Shown here: piece after piece, positions 42,555-50,680 of the stretch
How the letters are laid out: each line of letters starts with the position of its first letter
Numbering within the stretch: position 1 is the first letter of the stretch
From: Alicyclobacillus tolerans
Lineage (GTDB): Bacteria > Bacillota > Bacilli > Alicyclobacillales > Alicyclobacillaceae
Direction of reading: 5' to 3'
Assembly: GCF_001447355.1 (NCBI RefSeq)
Contig: NZ_JXBW01000001.1
Location: forward strand, 248,001-312,000
DNA: 64,000 nt
The notes under the pieces: model-generated
Told to the model about the DNA's origin: nothing
Database searches by the model: none
What the model saw: the letters and a program-made list of their open reading frames with translations, nothing else
Position numbers and translations under genes: made by a program

Positions 42555-42680
42555 GCACGTTCCTCCACATCGTCGATGATCTGAGCCAACTACAATCAAA
42601 CGGTGATTGCACTCGCCCATACCAGACTATTTAGAGAAAAGTGCTGCGATTTCCTGCTGAACACTCCAAGCTAGGAGGCG

Positions 42681-43028
42681 TTATGCGCCCCTTCGCTTGG
42701 CCAACAACGCTCGCAATAAGCGCATCCGGCAATCGGCGTCGAGCCATGGCAACTCTTCACCGACCTGAGCCAAAATGGCGCTCTCATCTTGCAATTCGTA
42801 GACCTTGCCCTCCATGCGTCCATCTTCGTGTGCATGCTTAAACCACAGGTACCAACGTTCTCCCCTTAATACAAGTCCAGCACTCTCGGATACTGTCCAG
42901 AGCAATTCGCCATCATGTAACAGCTCGTCTACAGTCTGCTCAAAGTGATTAAACGTGTTTGACAAATCTTCGGGTCGACCAAAGCAATACGCAACCATCG
43001 TCTGCTCAACATTTGCATAGTACTGCAT
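42681..43028 (-). CDS. Hypothetical protein, 115 aa
   Basis: ATG at 43028 follows AAGGAG by 8 nt. The soluble protein starts MQYYANVEQTMVAYCFGRPE and ends in a basic helix MRLLRALLAKRRGA. The middle, GLVLRGERWYLWFKHAHEDG, looks like alternating beta strands. No family is recognised. It is a single gene between the secreted protein and the coat protein. Confidence 0.6.
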   Translation of the reverse strand: MQYYANVEQTMVAYCFGRPEDLSNTFNHFEQTVDELLHDGELLWTVSESAGLVLRGERWYLWFKHAHEDGRMEGKVYELQDESAILAQVGEELPWLDADCRMRLLRALLAKRRGA

Positions 43029-43147
43029 AAACCAGACTCCTTGCCTCATCTGCTTTGGGTTGGATACACGTGGTGACCTTGCTAAATAGGATAACCATTC
43101 TGTCTCGAAGTTATCTTGAATCTCGTTTTAGTCCCATATAACGCAAA

Positions 43148-43177
43148 GGGCGATCCGCCATAGGTTGCGGATCGCCC
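43148..43177 (-). terminator. Terminator of the spore coat gene
   Basis: GGGCGATCCGC and GCGGATCGCCC form a perfect 11-bp stem with an 8-nt loop; TTTGC follows on the minus strand. It lies 21 bp past the coat gene stop. Confidence 0.8.
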
Positions 43178-43198
43178 GTGGCTTTCATCAACCGATCC

Positions 43199-43792
43199 TC
43201 ACTGTATTTGTGATTGTTGCATGGTTGGCTGTTGTGGCAGTTGATACGACTGAATCATCGTCTGCGTGGTGTTCTGTTGCAATGTAGGCACCTGATAATC
43301 GCCTTTCTGGTTCATGAATGAGAAAATGTCGTATGCCATGCGATCACACATGTTCGCGCCCGCCATCAGATAAGCCCGGAACTGTGGATTCACACACTCT
43401 AGCGCAAAGCTTGTCCAAGCAGTTGCACCGAATTTATGAAGGTTCAGTGCGACCGTACAAATTGTGCGATCCGACAACGACTGTGCGTTCATATTCGGCG
43501 CCGGATGGCTTGGATTGCGCAGGCCGAGCTTAGGCTGAACATGCATCGTCGGTTGGTAAGCCAGTTGATTGTTTGCGTTTGCAGATCCCTGCATGATCTG
43601 TACGCCCTGCACGTAGTGTTGTTCAATCATGTGCGCCTGTTGCTGAAGCAGATTGCGCAACTGCATATCTTGGGCTTGTTGGCTTAGAAACGAGAACATT
43701 TCAACGTTGGCTGACTTCGTGCTGAGGGCCTCGTGCATGCCGATGATTTCATGTGCACCGTATGGAGCGTTGGGCTGTTGTTGCTGTTGCAT
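43199..43792 (-). CDS. Spore coat protein, CotF domain
   Basis: A 197-aa protein with a ferritin-like CotF domain: YGAHEIIGMHEALSTKSAN near the N-terminus, LQQQAHMIEQHYVQGVQIMQ, and a second bundle ICTVALNLHKFGATAWTSFA and YLMAGANMCDRMAYDIFSFM. Gln-rich ends are usual for coat proteins. ATG at 43792 follows GGAGG by 9 nt. It is expected in the mother cell during sporulation. Confidence 0.88.
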   Translation of the reverse strand: MQQQQQPNAPYGAHEIIGMHEALSTKSANVEMFSFLSQQAQDMQLRNLLQQQAHMIEQHYVQGVQIMQGSANANNQLAYQPTMHVQPKLGLRNPSHPAPNMNAQSLSDRTICTVALNLHKFGATAWTSFALECVNPQFRAYLMAGANMCDRMAYDIFSFMNQKGDYQVPTLQQNTTQTMIQSYQLPQQPTMQQSQIQ

Positions 43793-43941
43793 CAATGAAA
43801 ACCTCCACGCGAAATGTAAATTGCAATTTTCGTTTTGCGACAATAGATTCCCCCTCTCTCACAAACTCCATTCACGCTGCCATGCAGGAATGCACTTGCC
43901 AACTCACACGCAGTTCCATTTGAAGTACATTTATTATCACA

Positions 43942-43970
43942 TGTTGATCATGATTCGATTATGGTATGAT
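43942..43970 (+). promoter_or_regulatory. Promoter of the gal operon
   Basis: TGTTGA (43942-43947), 17 bp, TATGAT (43965-43970), 45 bp before the DeoR gene. The AT-rich sequence includes the palindrome TTGATCATGATTCGA-like region, a possible DeoR site. Confidence 0.45.
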
Positions 43971-44015
43971 AATTAATGAACACCGCAGACTGGTGTCTGA
44001 TATGGAGGCGTTTGC

Positions 44016-44804
44016 GTGTATCCGAAACAACGGCAGGAGCTGTTGCTGCAGTTGCTCGCCCAACATGGCTTCGCGTCCTACCGACAACTGGCTGAACGCC
44101 TAGGAGTTTCTGAAATCACCGTGCGGCGCGATATGAAAGCGCTGCAGGCTCAAGGCTTAGTCGAAAAGTCGTTTGGTGGCGGACAAGTGGCGAAAGTCTC
44201 CAGTGAACTGCCCTATATGCATAAGCGCATTATGCAGATTGGAGAAAAGTCGGCTATTGCAAGGGCGGCATTACAATACATTGAGCCCGGAATGACCATC
44301 GGGATCGGGGCGGGAACCACCACCTGGATGCTGGCACAGGCCATCGTGGGGTTTCGCGACTTGACCCTGTTGACCAACTCGGTGAACGTCGCTGGCGAAT
44401 TGTGCCGTAACGGATACGACGATATTCTGCTCACGGGCGGACTTTACCGAACGCCCTCGGACGCTTTAGTTGGCCCTGTTGCAGAGCGCATGGTTCGCCA
44501 ATTCCGAACCGATGTCTTATTTTTGGGCACTAACGGCATGCACATCGATTACGGTTTATCGACACCCAATTTGCAGGAGGCTTCTATCAACAGGGCGCTG
44601 ATGGAACGTGCCGCCAAGGTCGTTGTATTGGCGGATCACACCAAATGGGGTATCGAGGCGATGTGCAGCTTCGCCCGTATGGATGAAGTGGATGTGCTGA
44701 TTACCGATAGACTTCCAGGAGATGCGGAGCATCGGGCGCTGCAGGACATGGACGTAAATGTTGTCGAGACGCCGGTGCCTGTTGCATCGGATAGCTTATC
44801 CTGA
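44016..44804 (+). CDS. DeoR-family transcriptional regulator of the gal operon
   Basis: A 262-aa DeoR/GlpR regulator: N-terminal helix-turn-helix (YRQLAERLGVSEITVRRDMK), then a sugar-phosphate-binding domain with GIGAGTTTWMLA, LLTNSVNVAGEL, LTGGLYR, LFLGTNGMHIDYGL and VVVLADHTKWG. GTG at 44016 follows GGAGGCG. It is 13 bp ahead of galT, so it is autoregulated with galactose genes; galactose-1-phosphate or a similar ligand is a likely inducer. Confidence 0.92.
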   Translation: MYPKQRQELLLQLLAQHGFASYRQLAERLGVSEITVRRDMKALQAQGLVEKSFGGGQVAKVSSELPYMHKRIMQIGEKSAIARAALQYIEPGMTIGIGAGTTTWMLAQAIVGFRDLTLLTNSVNVAGELCRNGYDDILLTGGLYRTPSDALVGPVAERMVRQFRTDVLFLGTNGMHIDYGLSTPNLQEASINRALMERAAKVVVLADHTKWGIEAMCSFARMDEVDVLITDRLPGDAEHRALQDMDVNVVETPVPVASDSLS

Positions 44805-44817
44805 AGAGGTGACAACC

Positions 44818-45810
44818 ATGACTGAAATTCGCTATAACCCGTTGTTGCGCGACTGGACGATGGTCGCGTCCAACCGCCATAAACGTCCCAATCTCCCCAA
44901 GACCAATTGCCCATTTTGCCCTGGCTCAGGTAAAGTTCCTGACAACTATGAAGTGCTGGCGTACGACAATGATTTTCCGGCGTTGTCGCAAGATCCACCA
45001 ACACCGGACGACGTGGCGACTGGTTTGTATCACGTGCAACCCGCATACGGAAAGTGCGAAGTGATCTTATATTCGAAAGAGCATACCACAAGTTTGCCAC
45101 AACTTCCCGTCGCACACATTCGCAAGTTGGTGGATCTATGGGCGGATCGTTTTCAAGCGCTGTCCGCAAACCCACGCCACAAATACGTGTTTATCTTCGA
45201 GAACCGCGGGCCGGAGGTCGGCGTGACGATGCCGCATCCGCATGGCCAGATTTACGCGTATCCGTACGTGCCACAAAAGCTGCGTGTCGAATTGGAATCT
45301 TTTCACTTGCACCGGGAGCAAACCGGGCACTGCTTGATGTGTGACATCAATGCGGAAGAGCAGCGCGTCGGCGTGCGCATGTTGGATGAAACAGAGCACT
45401 TTCTCGCGTATATTCCGTTTTTCACCGACTATCCATACGGCGCGTTCATCTCAGCGAAGCGACACGTCGGAACGATCGCAGAATTTACGGGTGAAGAGCG
45501 GACAGATCTCGCACGCATACTGAAACGTGTCACGAGTGGCATGGACGAACTGTTTCACCGCGAATTCCCATATATGATGGCGATCCATCAAAGTCCCGTG
45601 AACCAGGAGGCAGGCGTGCCCGACTTCCACTTCCATATTGAGTTTTATCCGCCACTGCAAACGGAAACGCGGTTGAAATACCTCGCTTCCTCAGAAACCG
45701 GTGCCTGGGCGCCATGTAATCCCATGGCCGTGGAACAGACGGCCCCTGTACTCAAAGCCGCCATCCAAACACGAAAGGAAGCGAATAAACATGTCGATCC
45801 GCTGGTCTGA
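44818..45810 (+). CDS. galT: Galactose-1-phosphate uridylyltransferase
   Basis: GalT exchanges UMP between UDP-glucose and galactose-1-phosphate in the Leloir pathway. The 330-aa protein has the zinc-site motif CPFCPGSGKVP near residue 30, the active-site HPHGQIYAYPYVP, and a late DFHFHIEFYPP. ATG at 44818 follows GAAGAGGTGA. It overlaps galK by 20 bp. Confidence 0.95.
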   Translation: MTEIRYNPLLRDWTMVASNRHKRPNLPKTNCPFCPGSGKVPDNYEVLAYDNDFPALSQDPPTPDDVATGLYHVQPAYGKCEVILYSKEHTTSLPQLPVAHIRKLVDLWADRFQALSANPRHKYVFIFENRGPEVGVTMPHPHGQIYAYPYVPQKLRVELESFHLHREQTGHCLMCDINAEEQRVGVRMLDETEHFLAYIPFFTDYPYGAFISAKRHVGTIAEFTGEERTDLARILKRVTSGMDELFHREFPYMMAIHQSPVNQEAGVPDFHFHIEFYPPLQTETRLKYLASSETGAWAPCNPMAVEQTAPVLKAAIQTRKEANKHVDPLV

Positions 45811-47020
45811 CATCCTTGAACAAGCTTTAACATTTTCACCAGGTTCGCAGGCTCACTTGCGCGCGTTTTTCGCGCCCGGTCGGGTGAACTTGATCGGTGA
45901 GCACACCGATTACAATGGCGGATATGTCCTGCCAGCGGCGCTTGGCATCGGCACATGGGTTCTGGTACGTCCACGTACCGACAGACGTTTCCGCTTCGCA
46001 TCGACGTTTTCCGATCTCGTCGTCGATGTCGACGCCACCCATATCATCTACGATCCCGCGTATGAATACGCCAATTATCCGCTTGGCGTGATCGACATCC
46101 TGCGCAAAGAAGGCGTGGAAGTTGAAGGAGCCGACTTCTTTTTTCACGGCAATCTGCCGATTGGAGCCGGCCTTTCATCGAGTGCGTCTGTGGAGGTTGC
46201 GACTGCGGCGGCCATCGACGCGCTCGCAGGCGCACGTCTAAGCAAAGACAAGATGGCACTCTTATCACAACGGGCGGAAAATGAATTTGTGGGTGTCAAC
46301 TGCGGTGTGATGGACCAGTTTGCCGTCGCGATGGGTCAGGCTGACGCGGCACTTTCGCTCAACTGCCAGACGCTCGCGTACCAGTTGGTACCAATGCACG
46401 CAAGCGGCTACCAACTTGTCATTGCCAACACGAACGTGCCGCGCAAGCTCGCCGGATCGAAATACAACGAGCGGCGTGCTGAATGCGAAGCAGCACTCGC
46501 CATTCTCCGTCAAGAGTGGCCGCAGCTACAGGCATTGGCGGATCTTTCGCCGGCACAATGGCCACAGGCTGCCACGCTGTTGGAAAACGCGCACTCTACA
46601 GGACATGATGCGGAGATTTTGCTACGCCGGGCGCGTCACGTCGTCTTTGAAAGCGATCGCGCGTATCATGCGGCAGACTTGCTACGAAGGGGCGACTTGA
46701 AAGCATTCGGCGAATCGATGAACGAGTCACACCGATCTCTGCGGGATGATTACGAAGTGACAGGCGAGGCGTTGGATGCACTGGTCGAGGCCGCTTGGAA
46801 TGCCGAAGGATGTATTGGGTCTCGCATGACAGGCGCGGGATTTGGCGGCTGTACGGTAAGCCTTGTGGCGCGGGACAGCGTGTCGACATTTACAACATCC
46901 GTCGCAGAACAATACAAACAACGTACGGGCAGGGAGCCTTCATTTTACATTACGGACATTGGCGAAGGCGTGCACGAGGTCAGCGTCGCTAACCTTTGGG
47001 ACAATGTGATTACATCTTGA
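45791..47020 (+). CDS. galK: Galactokinase
   Basis: GalK, a GHMP kinase, phosphorylates galactose at C1. It has 409 aa with the signature GRVNLIGEHTDYNGG, the ATP loop PIGAGLSSSASVEVA, NCGVMDQF with catalytic Asp, and GAGFGGCTVSLV. ATG at 45791 lies inside the end of galT, after AAAGGAAG, so translation is coupled. No galE or galM is here, so the epimerase must be encoded elsewhere. Confidence 0.96.
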   Translation: MSIRWSDILEQALTFSPGSQAHLRAFFAPGRVNLIGEHTDYNGGYVLPAALGIGTWVLVRPRTDRRFRFASTFSDLVVDVDATHIIYDPAYEYANYPLGVIDILRKEGVEVEGADFFFHGNLPIGAGLSSSASVEVATAAAIDALAGARLSKDKMALLSQRAENEFVGVNCGVMDQFAVAMGQADAALSLNCQTLAYQLVPMHASGYQLVIANTNVPRKLAGSKYNERRAECEAALAILRQEWPQLQALADLSPAQWPQAATLLENAHSTGHDAEILLRRARHVVFESDRAYHAADLLRRGDLKAFGESMNESHRSLRDDYEVTGEALDALVEAAWNAEGCIGSRMTGAGFGGCTVSLVARDSVSTFTTSVAEQYKQRTGREPSFYITDIGEGVHEVSVANLWDNVITS

Positions 47021-47036
47021 TACAACCACGAACATA

Positions 47037-47083
47037 CGCAAGCCGGTCGGCGCGGATATCCGCACGGCGACCGGCTTGCGTTT
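47037..47083 (+). terminator. Long terminator hairpin after galK
   Basis: CGCAAGCCGGTCG pairs with CGACCGGCTTGCG, an inner GCGGATATCCGC palindrome extends it, and TTTAA follows. It lies between convergent galK and the GNAT gene and may serve both. Confidence 0.8.
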
Positions 47084-47105
47084 AACTCGGAAACGCTTTT
47101 GCGTT

Positions 47106-47384
47106 TCAACTCGAACGCAACACGTCTACATAGTCTGGATGGCGCTCGAACTGCACCTTGGCATAGGAGCACACCGGCCGAAGCTTTAGGCCTTCGTCGC
47201 GAGCCATGTTGACCAGTTCGCGAATCAACATCGCGGCCACCCCTTGGCCTTGGTAATCAGGTGAAACAACGGTATGGTCGATGGACCAGGCGTGTTCGCC
47301 AAGCGGCGAACAGGAGACGTACCCGATGCGCACCCCGTCTTCACGCAACGCATGAACACCATCTTCTACTCGTTTTAGTTCCAT
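47106..47384 (-). CDS. Small GNAT-like acetyltransferase (YjdJ type)
   Basis: A 92-aa single-domain protein of the short N-acetyltransferase group found next to many metabolic genes. The acetyl-CoA loop PDYQGQGVAAMLIRELVNMA is clear, followed by LRPVCSYAKVQFERHPDY. ATG at 47384 follows AAGGGGGAAGG; longer frames run into a tandem repeat. The C-terminal cysteine in PVCSYA is typical of the YjdJ/GTLF3B class. The substrate is unknown. Confidence 0.85.
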   Translation of the reverse strand: MELKRVEDGVHALREDGVRIGYVSCSPLGEHAWSIDHTVVSPDYQGQGVAAMLIRELVNMARDEGLKLRPVCSYAKVQFERHPDYVDVLRSS

Positions 47385-47386
47385 CC

Positions 47387-47462
47387 GCCTTCCCCCTTGT
47401 AGCCGCAAAAAGGCAGTTATTCCCGCCTCCCCCCTTGTAGCCGCAAAAAGGCAGTTATTGTC
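47387..47462. repeat. Tandem 38-bp direct duplication
   Basis: Copy 1 (47387-47424) and copy 2 (47425-47462) match except for one change near the start and a few bases at the last end. Each carries CCCCCTTGTAGCCGC and AAAAAGGCAGTTATT. On the minus strand each copy contains an AAGGGGG ribosome site, and only copy 1 is placed to serve the GNAT gene. Confidence 0.9.
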
Positions 47463-47464
47463 GA

Positions 47465-48982
47465 TCACGACGCTGAATTACTGATGCCAGACACGTTTTC
47501 AGGCTGACCGCCAGAAAGGCTCGTTCCGTTGGCCGTAGAGGTGCCAATCGCATTGGTTGCTGTACTATTCCCCGTTCCTGTGCCTGATACCCCATTGCCT
47601 GTCGAATTGGTAGTCGAATTGCCAGAACTGCTGGTTGAATTGCCGGTGCCGTTGCCCGCGCTGTTGGGCCAACCTGGTATAGACAATCCAGACGGCAATA
47701 CCAAAGGTAGATTTTGGTATGCGATGGTCGCATGTGCGGACATGACAACATCCATGGACTGAATGACTTCTGAGACGCGTTTGGCCGAAGCGCCGTTTCC
47801 ACCCAAACGGCTGATCACGCTTTTCGGCAAGCGCATGAGCGTATGAACATCTTCAGCCGTCAACACGGGGTTCCCATTCTGCAGCGAGATATGAAGCGTA
47901 ACACTCGCCACTACTTGTTCCCCTATTTGATGGACAAGTGACTGCGATACGGTTGACGTATTCAATGCTGTGGACAAAAATCCTTGGATAAACGGTGCGT
48001 AGTAATAAGCCGCAACCTGCGATTTTAGTTGCCCGGTGAATACGTCTTCACCAACGCCCTTCTGATATTTTACGTCCTGAAGTGCACCGGTCGTAAACAC
48101 AGGAATTTGTACACTTTCGGGAGCCATCCAACCAAAGTTTGACTGTTTCGACCAGCCTCCGGAGCCATCGTTAAAATACACGTCATCATGATAGTTGACG
48201 TACGTCCACGTTCCGTCGCTCTTCGCCGAGTTGCTCCCCTGCTCACCCTCAACCAAAGTGGACTGTGCGATAGCGGCACTCTGTCCGTTTGCCGTACCGA
48301 CAGCGTACGTGCTTGTGTAGCGCTCATAGTGATTCGCTTCTGATTGTAAAGCCGAGACAAGGGACGCATCGGAGCGCCACTTTGGAGCAATTTGAATTTG
48401 CAGACGATCAGTCTCGACACAAGTGGTCTGACTGTACAGAGCATTGTCATAATTGGCCAACGCACTCGAGAATTCCTTGCGCTTCGTGCTCGAGAGCGTC
48501 CACGAGCCAGGAATCGATGCGATGGAAGAAGCAAAAACCTTTAACTTCGCAATGAACTGCTTTCCTTCCGCCAACGTCAAATTCCCTGTGCTACTTGCTA
48601 TCAACCCTTGTTTCGCTGCCCATGTCAGAGGTGGCTGACCCGCGAGATCCATGTGGTAATACTTCGCCGCGACGCTCGTTGCAAACGCCGCAGAAACTGC
48701 ATCGGATACACCAAATCTCGTCTTATTGTCCGGGGTCGCCAACCCCAACTCCAAGGATTTATGCACATACCCCCACAGTGCGGTTTTCGATGACACGTCC
48801 TGAAAGGTTGACTTTCCAGATAAATCTGGCTTTATGTTGACCGATTCTAAAAACATGCTTAGAAATTGGCCCTTTGTTAAGGTGGTTTGCGCCGACACCG
48901 GCTCGGCCATAGCGGCCATCGGCATCGCCGCTATGGCGGCCAAGGCCAGCGACGAGTAAAACTTTTTCGTTGTCTTCGACAT
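47465..48982 (-). CDS. Secreted SLH-like protein with low-complexity tail
   Basis: A 505-aa exported protein. Signal peptide MSKTTKKFYSSLALAAIAA ends near AEPVSA. The region about 30-115 resembles divergent S-layer-homology motifs (FQDVSSKTALWGYVHKSLEL), the middle part includes WTYVNYHDDVYFNDG, and the last 80 residues are Gly/Asn/Ser/Thr repeats. ATG at 48982 follows AGGGGGA; the upstream frame lacks support. It may be an envelope or spore-surface protein. No enzymatic motif is seen. Confidence 0.72.
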   Translation of the reverse strand: MSKTTKKFYSSLALAAIAAMPMAAMAEPVSAQTTLTKGQFLSMFLESVNIKPDLSGKSTFQDVSSKTALWGYVHKSLELGLATPDNKTRFGVSDAVSAAFATSVAAKYYHMDLAGQPPLTWAAKQGLIASSTGNLTLAEGKQFIAKLKVFASSIASIPGSWTLSSTKRKEFSSALANYDNALYSQTTCVETDRLQIQIAPKWRSDASLVSALQSEANHYERYTSTYAVGTANGQSAAIAQSTLVEGEQGSNSAKSDGTWTYVNYHDDVYFNDGSGGWSKQSNFGWMAPESVQIPVFTTGALQDVKYQKGVGEDVFTGQLKSQVAAYYYAPFIQGFLSTALNTSTVSQSLVHQIGEQVVASVTLHISLQNGNPVLTAEDVHTLMRLPKSVISRLGGNGASAKRVSEVIQSMDVVMSAHATIAYQNLPLVLPSGLSIPGWPNSAGNGTGNSTSSSGNSTTNSTGNGVSGTGTGNSTATNAIGTSTANGTSLSGGQPENVSGISNSAS

Positions 48983-49044
48983 TTGTGGTCCCCCTGGATA
49001 GACTTCTGGCTTCTCACAGCTGTTTCGCCTACCCAATCTTACCA

Positions 49045-49062
49045 CAACTTCCAGCGAAGTTG
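49045..49062. repeat. Short perfect hairpin between xylanase and secreted-protein genes
   Basis: CAACTTC-CAGC-GAAGTTG, without T-run, 22 bp past the xylanase stop and 62 bp before the next start. A TTGACA lies close by on the minus strand (49085-49080) without a good -10. Confidence 0.4.
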
Positions 49063-49083
49063 GAAGAAGTCATAAGATTCTTG

Positions 49084-50100
49084 TCAAAATTCGACCACGC
49101 TCCAAAACGCCTGTTTCGGCTCGTGGTTCACGTCAAACAGAAGTGGCCAGTCTTTGCGTCCGCGAACAGGGAAATTGTCCCGCCAGGTATCATCATCGGC
49201 AACCCCCCAGAACGTGACGCTTTCGATGACATCCTTGCGAGCGCGCAACAATGAAAACAGGGAACGATAACGCTCAGCCAAACGTTCGGCAAGTTCATCG
49301 TCGTAGGGCAGAACTTCTTGCGATTGGCCGCCCGTGCCGTGGACATTGCCATAAACACTCACGTCGAGTTCTGTGATGTGAAGGCGCACACCGAGTGACG
49401 CGTAGCGGTCGATGGCTCGTTCGATTTCGTCCAGTGCCGGATCGTCCAACATCCAATGCCCCTGCATACCGATTCCGTGGATGGGAACACCTTGATCGAG
49501 CAGACCTGCAACAAGTTTGTAAATACGCTCCGACTTATCGGGCTTGGTTTCATTGTAGTCGTTGTAGAAGAGCAGTGCGTCTGGTGCCGCTTGATGTGCG
49601 ATGCGGAAAGCCTTCGCAATGTAATCATCGCCGAGGGCTTGCAGCCAGCGGCTGTCCCGTAAAAATCCTGTACCCGCATCGACGACTGCCTCATTGACCA
49701 CGTCCCAACAGCCGATGTCGTTGTGGTATCGACCAAGCACTGTTGCCACATGCTCTTCGAGTCGACGCTCGACAACGGCCGCTGTCGCTGTTTGACCGAG
49801 ATCGTCCAGAAACACTGCGGCTGGCGTTTGATTGTGCCAGACCAACGTGTGGCCGCGGACAAACATACCGTGCTCGCGGGCAAAATTCACGAGTGCATCC
49901 GCCTTTGCGAACTCGTATCGATCCTGTTCTGGATGAATCTCTTCCCACTTCATTTCGTTCTCTGCGGTCACGCTGTTAAAATGCGTGACCAACAAGTCGC
50001 GGTGGGTATTCAGGGACTTGGCATTGACGGCAGCACCAATGCGAAAGTACGGGCGATAGCGCTCACTCAAGGAAGAAATATTCCGATAACCATCAGTCAT
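49084..50100 (-). CDS. Intracellular endo-1,4-beta-xylanase, GH10
   Basis: A 338-aa GH10 enzyme that cuts xylan chains or xylo-oligosaccharides. The acid/base glutamate is in WDVVNEAVVDAG, the nucleophile in LHITELDVSVYG, and further family motifs are TAENEMKWEEI, VRGHTLVWHNQTP and FWGVADDDTWRDNF. There is no signal peptide, so it is cytoplasmic and should act on imported (methylglucuronosyl-)xylo-oligosaccharides, which fits the hexuronate operon. ATG at 50100 follows GGAGG. No xylosidase or alpha-glucuronidase gene is in the window. Confidence 0.95.
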   Translation of the reverse strand: MTDGYRNISSLSERYRPYFRIGAAVNAKSLNTHRDLLVTHFNSVTAENEMKWEEIHPEQDRYEFAKADALVNFAREHGMFVRGHTLVWHNQTPAAVFLDDLGQTATAAVVERRLEEHVATVLGRYHNDIGCWDVVNEAVVDAGTGFLRDSRWLQALGDDYIAKAFRIAHQAAPDALLFYNDYNETKPDKSERIYKLVAGLLDQGVPIHGIGMQGHWMLDDPALDEIERAIDRYASLGVRLHITELDVSVYGNVHGTGGQSQEVLPYDDELAERLAERYRSLFSLLRARKDVIESVTFWGVADDDTWRDNFPVRGRKDWPLLFDVNHEPKQAFWSVVEF

Positions 50101-50161
50101 AGTGTGTCCTCCATTCGCACGTCAAAGTGTAAGAAATCGTTTTCCGCTAAACATTCACAAA

Positions 50162-50206
50162 GCAAACGCTTCACATGAAACATTGTTCACATTGGAAGCG
50201 TTTCAA
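50162..50206. promoter_or_regulatory. Pair of LacI/CcpA-type half-palindromic sites
   Basis: TTGGAAGCGTTTCAA (50192-50206) and, on the opposite strand, GAAGCGTTTGC (50172-50162) share GAAGCGTTT in inverted orientation about 30 bp apart. They resemble cre/LacI-family operators but are one base off the CcpA consensus. They lie between the divergent xylanase gene and a small ORF. Confidence 0.45.
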
Positions 50207-50209
50207 TGA

Positions 50210-50239
50210 TGATCCAACTGCAGAAAGTCGCCATATAAT
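50210..50239 (+). promoter_or_regulatory. Promoter reading into the 48-aa ORF
   Basis: A perfect TATAAT (50234-50239) with a weak TGATCC 18 bp upstream, just after the LacI-type sites. Confidence 0.4.
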
Positions 50240-50269
50240 CGAGGCAGAAAAGGAAAGAGGTGCATTTGA

Positions 50270-50416
50270 ATGGAACAATCGAGCTACATCGCCACTCGTT
50301 GTGTGTATGAAGCTGTGCTCCAGACATATAGCCAACGTCGCGTGTCGTTTGGCGGACGTTTTGCGACAAGCGAGTTCACCCGCAAGCTATGGAACAAGAT
50401 CGCGCTACGCAAATGA
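50270..50416 (+). CDS. Small basic protein, 48 aa, unknown
   Basis: ATG at 50270 lies 7 nt after AGAGGTG and 30 bp after a TATAAT. The product starts MEQSSYIATRCVYEAVLQTY and ends in a basic part RKLWNKIALRK. No homologue is recognised, but the promoter and ribosome site support a real gene. The 264 bp after it contain no larger gene, only a structured repeat. Confidence 0.5.
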   Translation: MEQSSYIATRCVYEAVLQTYSQRRVSFGGRFATSEFTRKLWNKIALRK

Positions 50417-50532
50417 CCACGATTGTGCCGAACTCTTGTCTGACAAACATCTCGCGTGGTAGTTGCAGCGACGAGCGCTGATAAACTGCCACGTTTTTCA
50501 TTACGCAATCAAACCCGCAAAAGCCGAGCGTG

Positions 50533-50573
50533 GAGTAACGGCTTTCCCCCTACCTGCCGCAGTAAGGTTACTC
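50533..50573 (+). repeat. Inverted repeat in the leader region of the VIT transporter gene
   Basis: GAGTAAC (50533-50539) and GTTACTC (50567-50573) enclose a 27-nt loop that includes CGGC and GCCG, so a branched stem is possible. It lies 110 bp before the transporter start, followed by TTGACT. Confidence 0.4.
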
Positions 50574-50680
50574 AAATCCCCTCGTTTAGGATTGACTTAT
50601 ATTGCCATATCGCGTTACTGTGTTGATGCGCAGAACTCGCGCATGATGACACTTCATATAGAATAGATAGGAAGATTACA

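Noticed and set aside
42681-43028. Assignment of the 115-aa protein to a sporulation family
   Set aside because: It sits beside a coat gene, but no sporulation-family motif could be seen, so it was left as hypothetical.
47387-47462. CRISPR-like repeat array
   Set aside because: There are only two copies joined directly without spacers, so it is a tandem duplication.
50175-50462. 95-codon plus-strand frame upstream of the VIT gene
   Set aside because: It has no ribosome site and overlaps in another frame the better supported 48-codon ORF.
50417-50680. Mn (yybP-ykoY) riboswitch before the VIT transporter
   Set aside because: The conserved yybP-ykoY core sequences were not recognised; only an inverted repeat is supported.
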